Below, piece after piece: positions 9,237-18,861 of a DNA stretch of 21,012 nt (the stretch's first letter is position 1; the number at the start of each line of letters is the position of its first letter). The DNA is from Chara braunii. Lineage: Eukaryota > Streptophyta > Charophyceae > Charales > Characeae. The stretch covers positions 156,942-177,953 of the forward strand of contig BFEA01000392.1 in assembly GCA_003427395.1 (NCBI GenBank), written 5' to 3'. The notes under the pieces were generated by a model. The model was given only the letters and a program-made list of their open reading frames with translations, ran no database searches and was not told the DNA's origin. Both the position numbers and the translations under genes were made by a program.

Positions 9237-10007
9237 AAGTTCATCTGACACGTTTCGAAGCTCGATATGAACGTTCCATCTGAGAGAATGCGCCTCTCTT
9301 TCTCTCTCTGTGGCTAGATTAATTTCTCCAATTATACAATCTTTTCGAGGGAAAGGTGCGAGGGTTGTCGATCCCTCTTCCCCCCTCCATGCTCCCTCCT
9401 TTTCCTATTTCCCTGGTGCATGTGCGCATTGGAGTGTGCAAGTGCGGTGGACATGAGTAAGCTGAATTGAAAGCAGGAATCACGCGAAATCCACACCACA
9501 TAGGAGGAACAAGCAATACACTGAAGCCCATTGATAAAGAAAGCCCTTCCAAGGCCTCTAATCATCAACACAATGCAGATTGCCCTACTGGTGTCCTGAA
9601 CGCCCATCAAACTTCTTGGCTCCTACAGGTCTAGGATATCTACATGCTTGCAACCGGTCCACGTGTCAATCGCTCGATGCCGGTTGAAGACCATGGTCAA
9701 TCAGCTCATCTTCTTCAACACCAGGTACATGCCTTGTTCCCACTGTCTTCCTTCTCTCTTCCAAGGACAAATGCACTTCCTGCCATCCGTCTGTGGCTCG
9801 TACAGCCTGCCTATTGCTGACGCCCNCCCTCTTCCTTCTCTCTGCCACCATAGTGGCTTCCTCATCGGGCGCTGAGTGCGCCGACTATCCTGCACTGTGA
9901 CCGCCTCAAACAGCTTGCCCGAGTTCCGTTGACTCTTCGATTACCCTTTCCTTTATCCTGGCTGAACGGACCGCGCTCAGCCTCATTCACTGTCCTATAG
10001 TCCGTAG
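9237..10007. other. Gene-less stretch
   Basis: CT-rich near 9290-9410, otherwise mixed. Frames of 60-92 codons are of chance length. It contains the single N at 9826. Confidence 0.45.
9826..9826. other. Unresolved base (N)
   Basis: One ambiguous base lies within a C-rich context. It is probably a sequencing or assembly ambiguity. Confidence 0.95.
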
Positions 10008-10111
10008 CCTTCCGGAAGGGAGGTCTTGATCCAAAAGTCCAGGGCCTTCTGGAAGGAGGCCCAACTTTGTGCCTCAGGGCCTACCGGTTTCCAGGCCCTT
10101 TTCAGAAGGCC
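10008..10111. repeat. Cluster of short inverted repeats
   Basis: CCTTCCGGAAGG (10008-10019) is a perfect 12-base palindrome. GGCCTTCTG (10043-10051) pairs with CAGAAGGCC (10103-10111), and several further GGCC/AGGCC motifs lie between. The segment could form a branched hairpin. It resembles neither a known RNA gene nor a TTAA-family element. Confidence 0.4.
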
Positions 10112-12580
10112 GTGATCGAAGGCTGAGAGCCTATTACAGGACGACCGAGGTCCTATTTCCTCGTGCTAGTATGAAAGCCAGTCTTTAGTGGGGGGCGGGA
10201 TCATTTCTGCCGACACATTGGGGAATGTATTTGGATTGACGGGATGGCCTTAGAGCAATCGTGATGAGTAATCTGGTCTTAAACAGTTACACCAATTGCT
10301 CCGGTGGATTTTTTTCAGACCTCCTGTAATGAAAGATGTTTTTTGCACATCCACTCTGGGCCTCCGATTATTTTGAGTGGTGTCCTCCTTTCTTGCAAAA
10401 CACGTAGCACCAGTCAGAATGAGAGATGCGAAGAGGAGGATTGAAGGGATGAGGTTCTCTACTGCCGATTAGGTGCTGTTCTGGGTTGGGTGAGGATCAC
10501 CTGTGCCATTGCTCTGCTCTGTTCTTAGCTTCATGCACTGAGCAAAACTGATGACAGCGGGAAATAGAAAGGACGCTGGCAAGAAGAAACGCTGAAACAG
10601 TTGAGAATTCTCGAATATAATAGGCGACTCTTTTCACTGCCATCCACCCTCATGATGGCGTTGTCAGAGGTCCACTGAACAGATAGTGTGTGGTTTATCT
10701 TTCGTGTTCTTCAACCAGTGCTTCCCTTTGTATCTTTCCTGCTGTTGTCATGTAGTTTTTTCTTTTGAATCTTTTTTATTTTATTCTCTTTGCTGTTGGC
10801 TTTTTTTTTTCTGTATACTTATTTCTGTGATGTCATTTTTTTCATTAGTGGGCTCTTTATGTTTATCATTTTGTTCCAGCAACTATTTCTTCCCTGGCGA
10901 ACAACGTTGTGGCAGCTGGGCAGGTTGTTTTTTTTTAAGGATTCAGGGGTTGGAGTGGGCTGTTTTGTTCGAGCCCGCTGCACTGGGTGACTACCCTGAC
11001 TAGTGAAGCAGGAGGGTCATATCAGATGTCACTTCTGATTTACCTCAGGCTTTCACATGTTCTTGCCTAGGATTCCGCCTTCTGTTGGCACTCGTGAAGT
11101 CGTTGTATCGGGCCCCACGGTGGGTCCATTCTCCCCTTTGATCTTCTTGTACTCCCCATGAGTGCTTGTGTGCAATCTTCCCTCTGATACCGTTTTCCTG
11201 CCAAACAGGTCCATCTGTTAGAGGACTGGTGAATTCTGTGTTGCGACAGGGATATTTGACAAAATGGTGTTTTGTAGCATGAAGGGATCTGCCTCTGTTG
11301 TGTGACCGACCGATGGTCAACCTAGGAAGCTTCCTGTTGCCCTGGAGGGGAATGGATTGAGATTCCTGTGACCAGTCTGGATCTTCTCTGCGTTGCCGTG
11401 TTAGTATTAGGAACATTGAGCATTTGCACCCAATGCTACCATTTTACACTGCATTGTTGTTGAAGTCGAAAGGTCATATCACATGTTAGCTGCAGAATCA
11501 TCGACATCATGCAGAATGTGTCTGTTGAATTGCCTGGTGTAGTACTCCGATTGCGGATGCATTCTGCAGGCGAATGCTCCGAATCTGGTAGAGTGTCAAT
11601 TGTTGTCAGATAGCACGGGAAGGGTCTGGTCCTGTTGCTGCTCAGGTTATCTGATTAGGAGGGACACACCAGATGCTCGCAAGTTTCCTCCACGTTTTCC
11701 ATCCATGGCGAGCTAGTGAAGTCTCCACCAAGTTTCCATTGGATGTCAGAAATTTTGTAAAACATAAAAAGACAGAGAAAAGTAAAGCAATCCATTTGTG
11801 AATCATAAGAGGGGCACCGGTCAGTTGTACTTCTGATGCTCTATTCTCTGGTGGGAGGTCCAGATGAGCACGGGGAGGCCTTGTGGCTACTACTGTGAAC
11901 AGTGATAGTTATCATCTTTGGAGGCCTTGTCAGGTGTCAGAATAACCCATAAGATCTGGCAATGTCCAGCTGGTAGAATGTTTAGACCTCAGTTTGGCCC
12001 TTCTTGAAGAGGTAAAAAGTGCCCACGCTGTGAATTTTAAGTGGGAGCCTGATTTTCTGACACTCACCTACCTCTGTGGGCCGCAATGACTTGTTGTGTG
12101 GGACCCCAAATCAGTAGTCATTCTGTTGTACCACGGAAATCGATGGCCGGCAGGTGGCTGGGTCAAGAGTTGGGCTATTGGTCTTTGCGATCGCAGTCTT
12201 TGTGAATTTGTGCCCTCTGGAGTTCCTTTTAGACACGGAGGTGTGCGTTGGAGGAACCCTGGCTAGGTGCCAGATGGCATAGAGTTGTACAAAAATGAAT
12301 GTTAGTTTTATCGTGTTCTTCGTAGATAAGTTTTCTTGCAAAGAATCTCATGGATGTTGAAAGTGCGCAGGCTTGGGCAGCATGGCTGGCTGTGGCCGTG
12401 TCCATGAATCAGTGTATCGACTTCTTGATATAATCTTTCCCTTACTCCTGGTACATTTTTCACAAATGTACTTACGCTTGACGGCAGGTTAGGTGCATGG
12501 TATACATGCACACCTGAATGCGGGGATGCATGTAATTTTGGTTATAACAGGGCAGGTGTTCTTTTCGGGAGCCCTTTTTT
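10112..12580. other. Longest featureless stretch
   Basis: T-rich at 10740-10880, otherwise mixed-composition DNA. The plus 105-codon frame at 10686-11003 is Phe/Cys-rich from the T-rich DNA. The minus 123-codon frame at 11045-11416 is Arg/His-rich with no recognised domain. I find no clear tandem repeat, TTAA-family end or RNA gene. Confidence 0.4.
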
Positions 12581-12668
12581 GCTTTTCATCTTGCATCCCA
12601 CAAAGATTCAGTGGTGAGGCCATCGCTTTTCATCTTGCGTCCCACAAAGATTCAGTGGCGAGGCCATC
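12581..12668 (+). repeat. Tandem duplication of 44 bp upstream of the second U6 copy
   Basis: Two adjacent units (12581-12624, 12625-12668) beginning GCTTTTCATCTTGC differ at only two positions. Each contains RTCCCACA, the core of the plant snRNA upstream sequence element, but 140-190 bases before the U6 start, too far for the usual promoter geometry. Confidence 0.85.
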
Positions 12669-12762
12669 GCAAGAGCAGAAGCTCTTCAAACGACAAAAGA
12701 AATGGCAACTTGCAACCCAAACCACGAGAAGTATTGTGAAAATTCTTCTCGATGAAGGATGT

Positions 12763-12780
12763 ATAGAATTGTTATTCTTT
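12763..12780 (+). repeat. Left flanking direct repeat of the second U6 copy
   Basis: ATAGAATTGTTATTCTTT matches 12896-12913 (ATAGAATTATTATTTTTT) at 16 of 18 positions. The two segments bracket the U6 body and its A-rich tail (12885-12895), which is the layout of a target-site duplication. The AT-rich composition makes chance similarity possible. Confidence 0.6.
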
Positions 12781-12781
12781 T

Positions 12782-12883
12782 GTCCTTCGTGACATCCGTT
12801 GAAATTGGAACGATACAGAGATGATTAGCATGGCCCCTGCGCAAGGATGACACGCATAAATCGAGAAATGGTCCAAATTTTTT
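12782..12883 (+). ncRNA. U6 snRNA copy, near-intact but probably retroposed
   Basis: The 102 bases match plant U6 snRNA along the full length, ending with GTCCAAATTTTTT, which keeps the RNA polymerase III-type T-run. The ACAGAGA box and AGC triad are intact and the CpG sites lost in the other copy (1443-1536) are kept, so this copy is younger. Changes that matter are a T where U6 normally has A directly after ACAGAGA (12820s) and a weakened 5' stem. A functional plant U6 gene needs an upstream sequence element near RTCCCACATCG at about -70 and a TATA box at about -30; neither is at the right place. The only TATA-like string (12762-12768) is too close and lies inside an 18-bp flanking direct repeat. 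That repeat and the A-rich stretch after the T-run suggest retroposition. Expression is therefore doubtful. Confidence 0.75.
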
Positions 12884-12895
12884 CAAAAAAGAAAA

Positions 12896-12913
12896 ATAGA
12901 ATTATTATTTTTT
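12896..12913 (+). repeat. Right flanking direct repeat of the second U6 copy
   Basis: This is the partner of 12763-12780, with 16 of 18 bases matching. It follows the tail after the T-run (C, A-run, G, A-run). Confidence 0.6.
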
Positions 12914-13791
12914 GAAAGTTAGAGTCTGTGCTATGCAGAGGTACATGGAGGGCTACTACTGTATTTATACTGGGCAACAACAGGATCGACGACACCAGTG
13001 CCTCCCTTCCCTTTCCTTAATTTTCCTTTGGTTCGCCTGAACCTGGTAGCAAGGTGTGTTGTTCCAGAACTGGTTAGTCAGCACCACCGTCTATGGCCGA
13101 TGTATGGGAGAGAGAGCATAATCTATCCTGGCAAAGTGTCTTCTAGCACGGACGGATGCTGGCCACCATGGTCGGAAGATTAGTTTTGGCAGGAACTGGC
13201 AATTTTTTAATGCGTTCAGGACCTTCAGGTATCTTTTGTATTGCCACTGAATCTAAACAACCAAAATTTCCTGCCTGGGTTCCAGGGAACAGAGGGTAGT
13301 GTCAGTAAAGATGCTAAGCACCGAGTAGGTTGGATGCGGAACCGGAGTAAAGGATGCACTGGTGCATGCAGAGGCCTCACTTTTTAGGCACCGGTTTGCT
13401 GGCATCCTGTCCACTGTATTCACTATACTAGTACCTATGGTGGCTCACAGGGCCTCGTAAGGAGTGATGGTTATGGGGAAAGAAAGAAGGTGCACTTATA
13501 TATCGAGAATGAAGGACGAGGACGAAGAAGAAAGAAAAAAGAAAGCTCGAGGATGCTGGACGTGCAATGAATTTCTCTGGTGTGGTGGCTAAATTCTTTA
13601 GTTGTTCTGACATGAAGATCAGATGCACCAACAGAACAACCTGGGGAAAAAAAATGAGGAGGAGGAGGAGAGCCATCTGTCGTCGCTGCGCGAGATTCAG
13701 AACCCATGGGAAATTAACCTCTTCTCTCTTGTTCTCCTTCCAGCTCATTTTCGCTGCACCACTGACAAAAGGGACGGGCATTTTTCTGTTG
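12914..13791. other. Gene-less stretch with purine-rich segments
   Basis: 13500-13555 and 13645-13672 are purine-rich (GAA and GAG types). Frames of up to 117 codons are not recognised. Confidence 0.45.
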
Positions 13792-13812
13792 CCCCCCCCC
13801 CCCCCCCCCCCC
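13792..13812 (+). repeat. Homopolymer C21
   Basis: Twenty-one consecutive C residues. The plus-strand frames across it give a proline run and are not considered genes. The G-rich complement is a quadruplex candidate. Confidence 0.9.
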
Positions 13813-15501
13813 TGGGCCGCCCCAACCCGAGCCTTTTCTTTTTCTTATGGTTTGCGTTCCTCATAGGTACCTTTACGCTGTTTGGAGGTTTGACTGGGGT
13901 GTTTTTTGCAGGGGCTGTCAGCATACTTACGGCGAAGAGGCTTTTGTTTCTTTTTGGAGGTTGAAGATTCGTCGAGAGAGGATTGGATATAGTAGGGTGT
14001 TACATGACCAGGCTTTGTTTACGCTTTATCTTTCTTAGTACGCAAAGGGATTGCCTTTCCGACTGGCCTGCTGGCCAACCAAAGTCAACTGGTGTCGACT
14101 GTCCTCATTGCACTCTGATCAAGCAAGAGGCTAGGCAAAACAGCTGGAGAGAGGACAGTGGCTCAAGCAGCCTCTATCAGTCTGAGACTGCCGGGGAAAA
14201 CCAGTTAGAACCTCTGTGACTGCCAGGAACAGTGTGCGCAAGACTGCAAGTAGGATTTCTCTGCTTTTTTTGGGTAAAACTTGACGTTCTGGTCATCGAT
14301 TCGTTGTATGCTGAGAAAGGTAAGGTGGGTTCCTTTTCCACCAGTAGTGCATACAAAAAAAAAAAGAATGCGGATGATCTAGGGCACCGTAGTCGTTGGC
14401 CGGGGACCACCAGCCGGCCCTTGCTGGTCTGAGCCGCTGGGCCACCTCAAGGTGGGCCCGCACAGCCAACCAGCTGTTGACAGCATTTATTCCCTCCTTC
14501 TGAAGAGGGATCAATTGTGAGGTTTGAATTGTTGGATAATCCATTTCTTCCCTCGCTTTTCTAATCGCCTGCCTTTCTAATGTACTTTGTGTATTCCAGT
14601 ACTGCATGATCGGCAGCGTGGTCAATGCAATGGGATTGCTAATCGGATGGGCCAGCTGAAAAAAGGTTGACCTCCTGGTAGCTGGGGGGTGGCCAACTGG
14701 TAGTGGTGGTTTTGGACCTCGATACCTCGTTTTCTTCGTTCGTTTTGCTCCAATTTTTTTTGTTCGTTTTGCTCCTAGAGAGATGTAATGCCATGTCAGC
14801 TATTACATGCTTCGCGACCGTAGAGGGACCCCACATGCAGGTTGGGACCAATGTAGGCAACGAAAAGTTTTGATTGGCAACTTTGGGTCGGTTGTGGTAC
14901 TGGGGCGGGCAGGACTGAGGTGTAGCTGCCTTGCCTTGCCGGAGAGAATACTGTCGAAGCGAGGACTCGTTTAATGGATTTCTTAGGTTTCTGTTTCCTA
15001 GTTATTTGTCTGGTGGTGGTAAAACCCTTTGGAGGTACTTCAGTCTGGCAGTACTCGAGTTAAATTAACCTTTCACCAACTTGTTTGGTTTTAGGCCGCG
15101 GCTCCAATAGGGAGCATGCTTGCCATCAGAGTGGCAATTGCAGCTCTGTAATTTCAGACAAAATTGCTCTTAAGTTATTCTGGTCGTAGTCCTGGGTTTT
15201 AACTCCCCAGTGCGGCCTGCACCATGTCTGCCACAGGCTACTCTCTTCTCCTGAATAGAAGACAAGGTGATTATATATGTGCTCAGAGCAGCCTTCAGGT
15301 CGTATACAGGTGTGACGAGTGTGCATTATATTGAGGGGAAGACTGTACTCCAGAGGTGAAATTGTCTTCAGACCATCCGTCTGGCAATCGCTTGGTGTTT
15401 ATTCTGCTCCGCTAACATCACCAAGCATCCATTATAAAACTATCCGGCCGTGAATGACCAAAGAAGCATCATGCATGGATTTGCTGAATCACGTATGGAC
15501 C
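13813..15501. other. Gene-less stretch with two ordinary-composition minus frames
   Basis: Minus frames at 14293-14625 (110 codons, extendable upstream to about 14750) and 14639-14860 (73 codons) have ordinary amino-acid composition but no recognised domain. GGGCCACCT/AGGTGGGCCC near 14440-14460 forms a small hairpin. Confidence 0.35.
14735..14776 (+). repeat. Short duplication of a TTCGTTTTGCTCC motif
   Basis: GTTCGTTTTGCTCC occurs twice, separated by an AATTTTTTTT spacer. It is a minor local duplication. Confidence 0.6.
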
Positions 15502-15642
15502 TTAAACCACCAGTACCTTTCTCCGCTTGAAAAACAAATGTGGGCTGGTTAAAGGCTGGCTGGCAGGGGCGGCCAGATGCGCCCGCAAAGCTTGGCCCGC
15601 AGGGCCTGTGGCCGACATATGGGAAAGGTACTGGCTTTTTAA
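15502..15642 (+). mobile_element. TTAA-type MITE copy (141 bp)
   Basis: TTAA is present at both ends (15502-15505 and 15639-15642). The left end TTAAACCACCAGTACCTTTC and the reverse complement of the right end, TTAAAAAGCCAGTACCTTTC, match at 17 of 20 positions. The interior keeps the family's GGCTGGC and GCAGGGC segments in the same order as the 7285 and 8676 copies, but is shorter. No coding capacity. Confidence 0.7.
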
Positions 15643-15685
15643 CATGCATAGCTACAGCAAAAGTGAAAACTGAGCTCTGGCACTT

Positions 15686-15721
15686 GGAACCACCAGTATT
15701 TGGCCCAGCTATTGGCCGCGG
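15686..15721 (-). mobile_element. Truncated TTAA-family end fragment
   Basis: GGAACCACCAGTATTTGGCCCAGCTA-like sequence matches the reverse complement of the right end of the 7285-7480 copy (CACCAATACCTTGCCCAGCTA). It stops at an A-run beginning about 15724 and no second end is visible, so it is a fragment in inverse orientation only 44 bases from the full copy at 15502-15642. Confidence 0.45.
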
Positions 15722-16524
15722 GGAAAAAAAAAAAAAGCGTGAAATGTTTCTAGTCGGATGAATTTGGGCACTCCATTAGTGGCCCATATGTTTCCTAAAA
15801 TCGCTGCTTGTTAACTGCTGGTTTAGCGTGTGAATTTCTTGACCATCTGTCCCCTCCCACTGGGTGCTGACAGAGCTACAACCATAGGTGGCATGGTACC
15901 CCAGAGAACAACCAAGCAAATTTTAGTACATTATTTTTTGTAATTTCAGTTGTAGCACATTAAATAATCAACTATGGGTTCATGGGATGGACATCCTATC
16001 GGGCTGAGCCTATTGCCAGCATTCGATAAAATCAACGAATGCAGTGGTGCACAACTGGCTGTATGTGCTCCTTTTCTAGCTATCATGTTTTGATGCTGCA
16101 GTTAATTCGCCACGTAGGTGGGGCACTTGGCCTGCCAGAGAGACTCGGTTCGCAGGGCCTGGCAACGAAAGTTCAAAAAAAAAAAAAAAAAAAAAAGAAA
16201 GACGAGGTTGTTGTAGAGGTTGGAGTCAGACTTTGGAAAATCCCCTGGACTCTGTCATTTGGAATTTGGATGGCCCACTTAGCCTCCTGGACCAACTATA
16301 CATAGTACCTATTTTAGACTATCCTAAGTCCTATTGCAAGTCGTGTCCCTCCAACGCCTACCAGTTATGAGTAGAACCATACATTATCGGCCTCCGCTTC
16401 TGCTAGTCCATACCAATCTCATAGCCCCCCAACCGGTCCCCCTTCTGCTTTCTACAGTATCCAAATCTGTACCGGTGTCCCTGGTACTATGAGGATCCTC
16501 TATGTCTGCACACTGCCTAGAGAT
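15722..16524. other. Gene-less stretch with A22
   Basis: Mixed sequence apart from A-runs (15724-15736 and 16175-16196). No recognised gene. Confidence 0.45.
16175..16196 (+). repeat. Homopolymer A22
   Basis: Twenty-two consecutive A residues follow CGAAAGTTC. This could be the tail of a short retroposon, but no flanking target-site duplication or polymerase III boxes could be convincingly matched. Confidence 0.85.
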
Positions 16525-16786
16525 GACCAGCCAGCTAGGTGTTCCCGGTTTGAACAGGCATTCCTTTCTACAGGTACACCTGGTGGTCATCGGGCAGACT
16601 CAATTTCTACCTTTAATGCAATACCCACACTCTCGTACAGTATCCTAAGTTGAGACGACCAGCCAGCTAGGTGTTCTCTGTTTGAACAGGCACTGCTTTC
16701 TACAGGTACACCTGCTGGTCATCAGGCAGACTCGATTTCTACCGTCAATGCAATACCCACACTCTCGTACGGTATCCTAAGTTGGA
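16525..16786 (+). repeat. Tandem pair of 132-bp units, each with a foldback
   Basis: Units 16525-16656 and 16657-16786 both start GACCAGCCAGCTAGGTGTTC and end CGTACRGTATCCTAAGTTG. In each, the opening GACCA...AGGTGT is complemented about 45 bases later by ACACCT...TGGTC, giving a hairpin (16522-16591 in the first unit). A 68-codon minus-strand frame over it is not conserved in the second unit. Confidence 0.85.
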
Positions 16787-17028
16787 CCTAGACCCATGGG
16801 CTTAGTGGACCAACTACTACCCCCATGTGATGAGCAATCCCATGAGCAACCCCTTGAAGCACAGTCCTTGGGATGCATAAGATATGATCGTGAACCCATC
16901 CCTTGGGAACCGTAAGTGCCTTTAATCCTTCTCTCGACAAGGTCCCGGTACCCCACACATAGTCTGGACACCCGTAACTGTACCCTTAATGATGGGAAAC
17001 TCCGTATACGACCCAGACCCTAGCAGCC
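16787..17028. other. Linker between two tandem arrays
   Basis: Unique sequence in this window between the 132-bp pair and the 27-bp array. No gene is seen. Confidence 0.4.
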
Positions 17029-17163
17029 AGCTCTCGCGAGGGGATATCTCCTAGCAGCTCTCGTGAGGGGATATCTCCTAGCAGCTAGCATGAGGGGATA
17101 TCTCCTAGCAACTCTCGTGAGGGGATATCTCCTAGCAGCTACCATGATGGGATATCTCCTAGC
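17029..17163 (+). repeat. Five head-to-tail 27-bp units
   Basis: Five units of exactly 27 bp, AGCTCTCGTGAGGGGATATC followed by TCCTAGC, run without gaps; a sixth begins at 17164 and breaks off. GATATC is invariant, and variation clusters in the CTCTCGTG part. Although 27 is a multiple of three, the plus frame without initial stops hits TAG in unit 3, so it is not a protein repeat there. Confidence 0.92.
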
Positions 17164-17169
17164 AGCTCT

Positions 17170-17738
17170 AGACCTCTACACAGGGGGTTAAGTTCAGACC
17201 AGTTATTTGTACTTGTCCCAACTAGTGTCCGAATGGTGCCAATCATACTAGCAAGTTCATGTACATTGGGATGGAGCCTATAGACGTGGAGTACCTTTAG
17301 ACAGACACAATGGTTTCAAAATTCAAATGCTTTGCAGTCAACTCAATCGGTACCAGTACCTAACTCGCAAAACCCCTCGGACCAATACTCGCAAAACCCC
17401 TCCCCCCCTTCCCCCTCCTCAGCCTCCATGCTCTTGTTTTGGCACAGGGCAGAAATTCGGATGGGGGAAAAGAGGTGGTTTAAACCACCACGACTGAGCA
17501 CTGCTCGTTCGAGCTTGCGACCTTATACGTGCCCCAAAGTGGGGGGGTTGGTCTATTGGGCTCAAGGGGGGTGCCGATTGGCCTATCAGATCCAAAGGGG
17601 TTACGGAGTGGGTGTGGTGCAAAACTCCGAGTACCCCAAGATGCTATCACAAAATAAACAAAAATGTTTTCGTCCATGAAAAATTATTTGCGGCAAACGG
17701 AGTGCGTACGTCAATAGGAGTGGATGCATCATATCAGG
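17170..17738. other. Gene-less stretch holding the head-to-head TTAA palindrome
   Basis: C-rich near 17390-17420. The 115-codon plus frame (17332-17679) is not recognised and spans the palindrome at 17474-17489. Confidence 0.4.
17474..17489. mobile_element. Two TTAA-family ends meeting head to head
   Basis: GGTGGTTTAAACCACC is a perfect 16-base palindrome with TTAA at its centre (17480-17483). Each half equals the outer ten bases of the family's inverted repeat, so a right end and a left end appear to share one TTAA. I could not find the distant partner end on either side within the window. Confidence 0.45.
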
Positions 17739-18214
17739 ACTTCCACAGCCTTGGATCCCTCGACATGACAGCACACGGATTCGTACCGGTGCCCTTGGCC
17801 TCAAGAGCCAAGCATCATAACCACTGGAGCCATGACACGGTGTTCAAAAGTGGAACCATACCGGTCGTGATATCCACCCCACCCCTGCATGGCCGCCCTG
17901 CATGGCCGCAGTGGCCTTACTCACTCTCCTGCACACACAACACCACACACGATGGTCTCTGGCACACATGCTCTTGATGCAGCACATGACCCTCAGCACA
18001 AGGGGGCCTCTCACCCAACGGCCACACACTCCTGGTATGATTTCCAGGCAGGTTACCAGGTCTAAGTACAGATGAATACTTCCACAGCCTCGGATCCCTG
18101 CACATGACAGTATATGACAGTATACGGATTTTGAATCGCACCCTCGGCCTCAAGAGCCAAGCATCGCAACTGCTGCAGCCATGAGAGGGTATCCAAAGTG
18201 GAACCATACCAGTG
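17739..18214 (+). repeat. Diverged direct repeat of about 130 bp at 339-bp offset
   Basis: 17739-17863 and 18078-18210 share ACTTCCACAGCCTYGGATCC, CATGACAG, GGCCTCAAGAGCCAAGCATC and AAAGTGGAACCATACC in the same order. The second copy has a short internal ATGACAGTAT doubling near 18107-18122. The intervening 214 bases are unique in this window. No frame is kept in both copies. Confidence 0.8.
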
Positions 18215-18465
18215 TCACATTTCAGAAGTGGATGCAGCCCGGTAGGTGTGGCATTTCAGACGGTGGGCAGGCCAGGGTCAGTTGTGTTTTTTTGAGTTCT
18301 GCAAAGTAAGCTCTTCCATACTCGTGGTTAAAAAGACTACCAGCACACCTGTATGATGAGGAGGCACCTAGAAATGCTCCGCAGCTACCTCCTATTGCTG
18401 GTGCCCGTTCCCCTTATCATCATCCTTCACCTGCACACGTTCCTCCCCCCTCTCTTCCACTCCCC

Positions 18466-18712
18466 CCTCCTCCTCCCGGTCTGTGCCGTTCTTCTTTTCC
18501 CTCTTTCTCTTTTTCTTCTCCTTCTCCTCCTTGCTCTTCTTCTTCCTCCTCCCCGGTTATGCCATTCCTCTTCCTCCTCCTCCTCCTCTTCGCTCTTTTT
18601 CTTTCACTTTCTCTTCTTCTTCTTCTTCTTCTTCTTCTTCTTCTTCTTCTTCTTCTTTTTCGCTAGTCTTTTTGGTTTTGTTCTTCTCTTCCTTCTCCAC
18701 ACCTCTGAAAAC
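18466..18712 (+). repeat. Long polypyrimidine tract with (CTT)15
   Basis: About 250 bases are nearly all C and T on the plus strand, with (CTT)15 at 18613-18657 followed by more T-rich sequence. The 130- and 162-codon plus frames (Phe/Leu/Ser runs) and the 70-codon minus frame (Glu run) are translations of this tract and are not annotated as genes. Confidence 0.9.
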
Positions 18713-18861
18713 TTCAAAAAGAGAAAGGAACCAGCATCCTGGTAGCGTGGACATCAGCGATGAGGGCATGCAAGGAGGTTGTCAAAATCTGAGCGGTAGC
18801 AGCCTGAAGCAACTGGTCAGCGGGGTGCTCTGTGTATTTGGATGCTGGTTTGGTTGTGTGC

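Noticed and set aside
10686-11003. Plus-strand frame with hydrophobic segments resembling a membrane protein
   Set aside because: The hydrophobicity follows from T-rich DNA; codons are mostly TTT/TTC/CTT with Cys and Phe runs.
11045-11416. Minus-strand frame of 123 codons with an Arg/His-rich product and a TACTAAC string near its start
   Set aside because: The length is expected by chance in 21 kb over six frames, and no domain or convincing splice pattern supports it.
14404-14716. GACCACCAG at the left and GGTAGTGGTGGTTTT at the right as another TTAA-family copy
   Set aside because: Neither outer end is TTAA or a one-base variant, and the inner sequences do not pair beyond the core, so chance similarity is likely.
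16080-16196. A SINE with polymerase III boxes ending in the A22 run
   Set aside because: GGTTCGCAGGGCC resembles a B box only loosely, no A box is found at the right distance, and no target-site duplication flanks the segment.
17029-17163. 27-bp units read as a nine-residue protein repeat or as a CRISPR-like array
   Set aside because: A stop codon appears in the third unit, and there are no unique spacers between units.
17507-17520. GTTCGAGCTTGCGACC as a tRNA T-arm
   Set aside because: No acceptor stem, D-arm or anticodon arm can be drawn around it.
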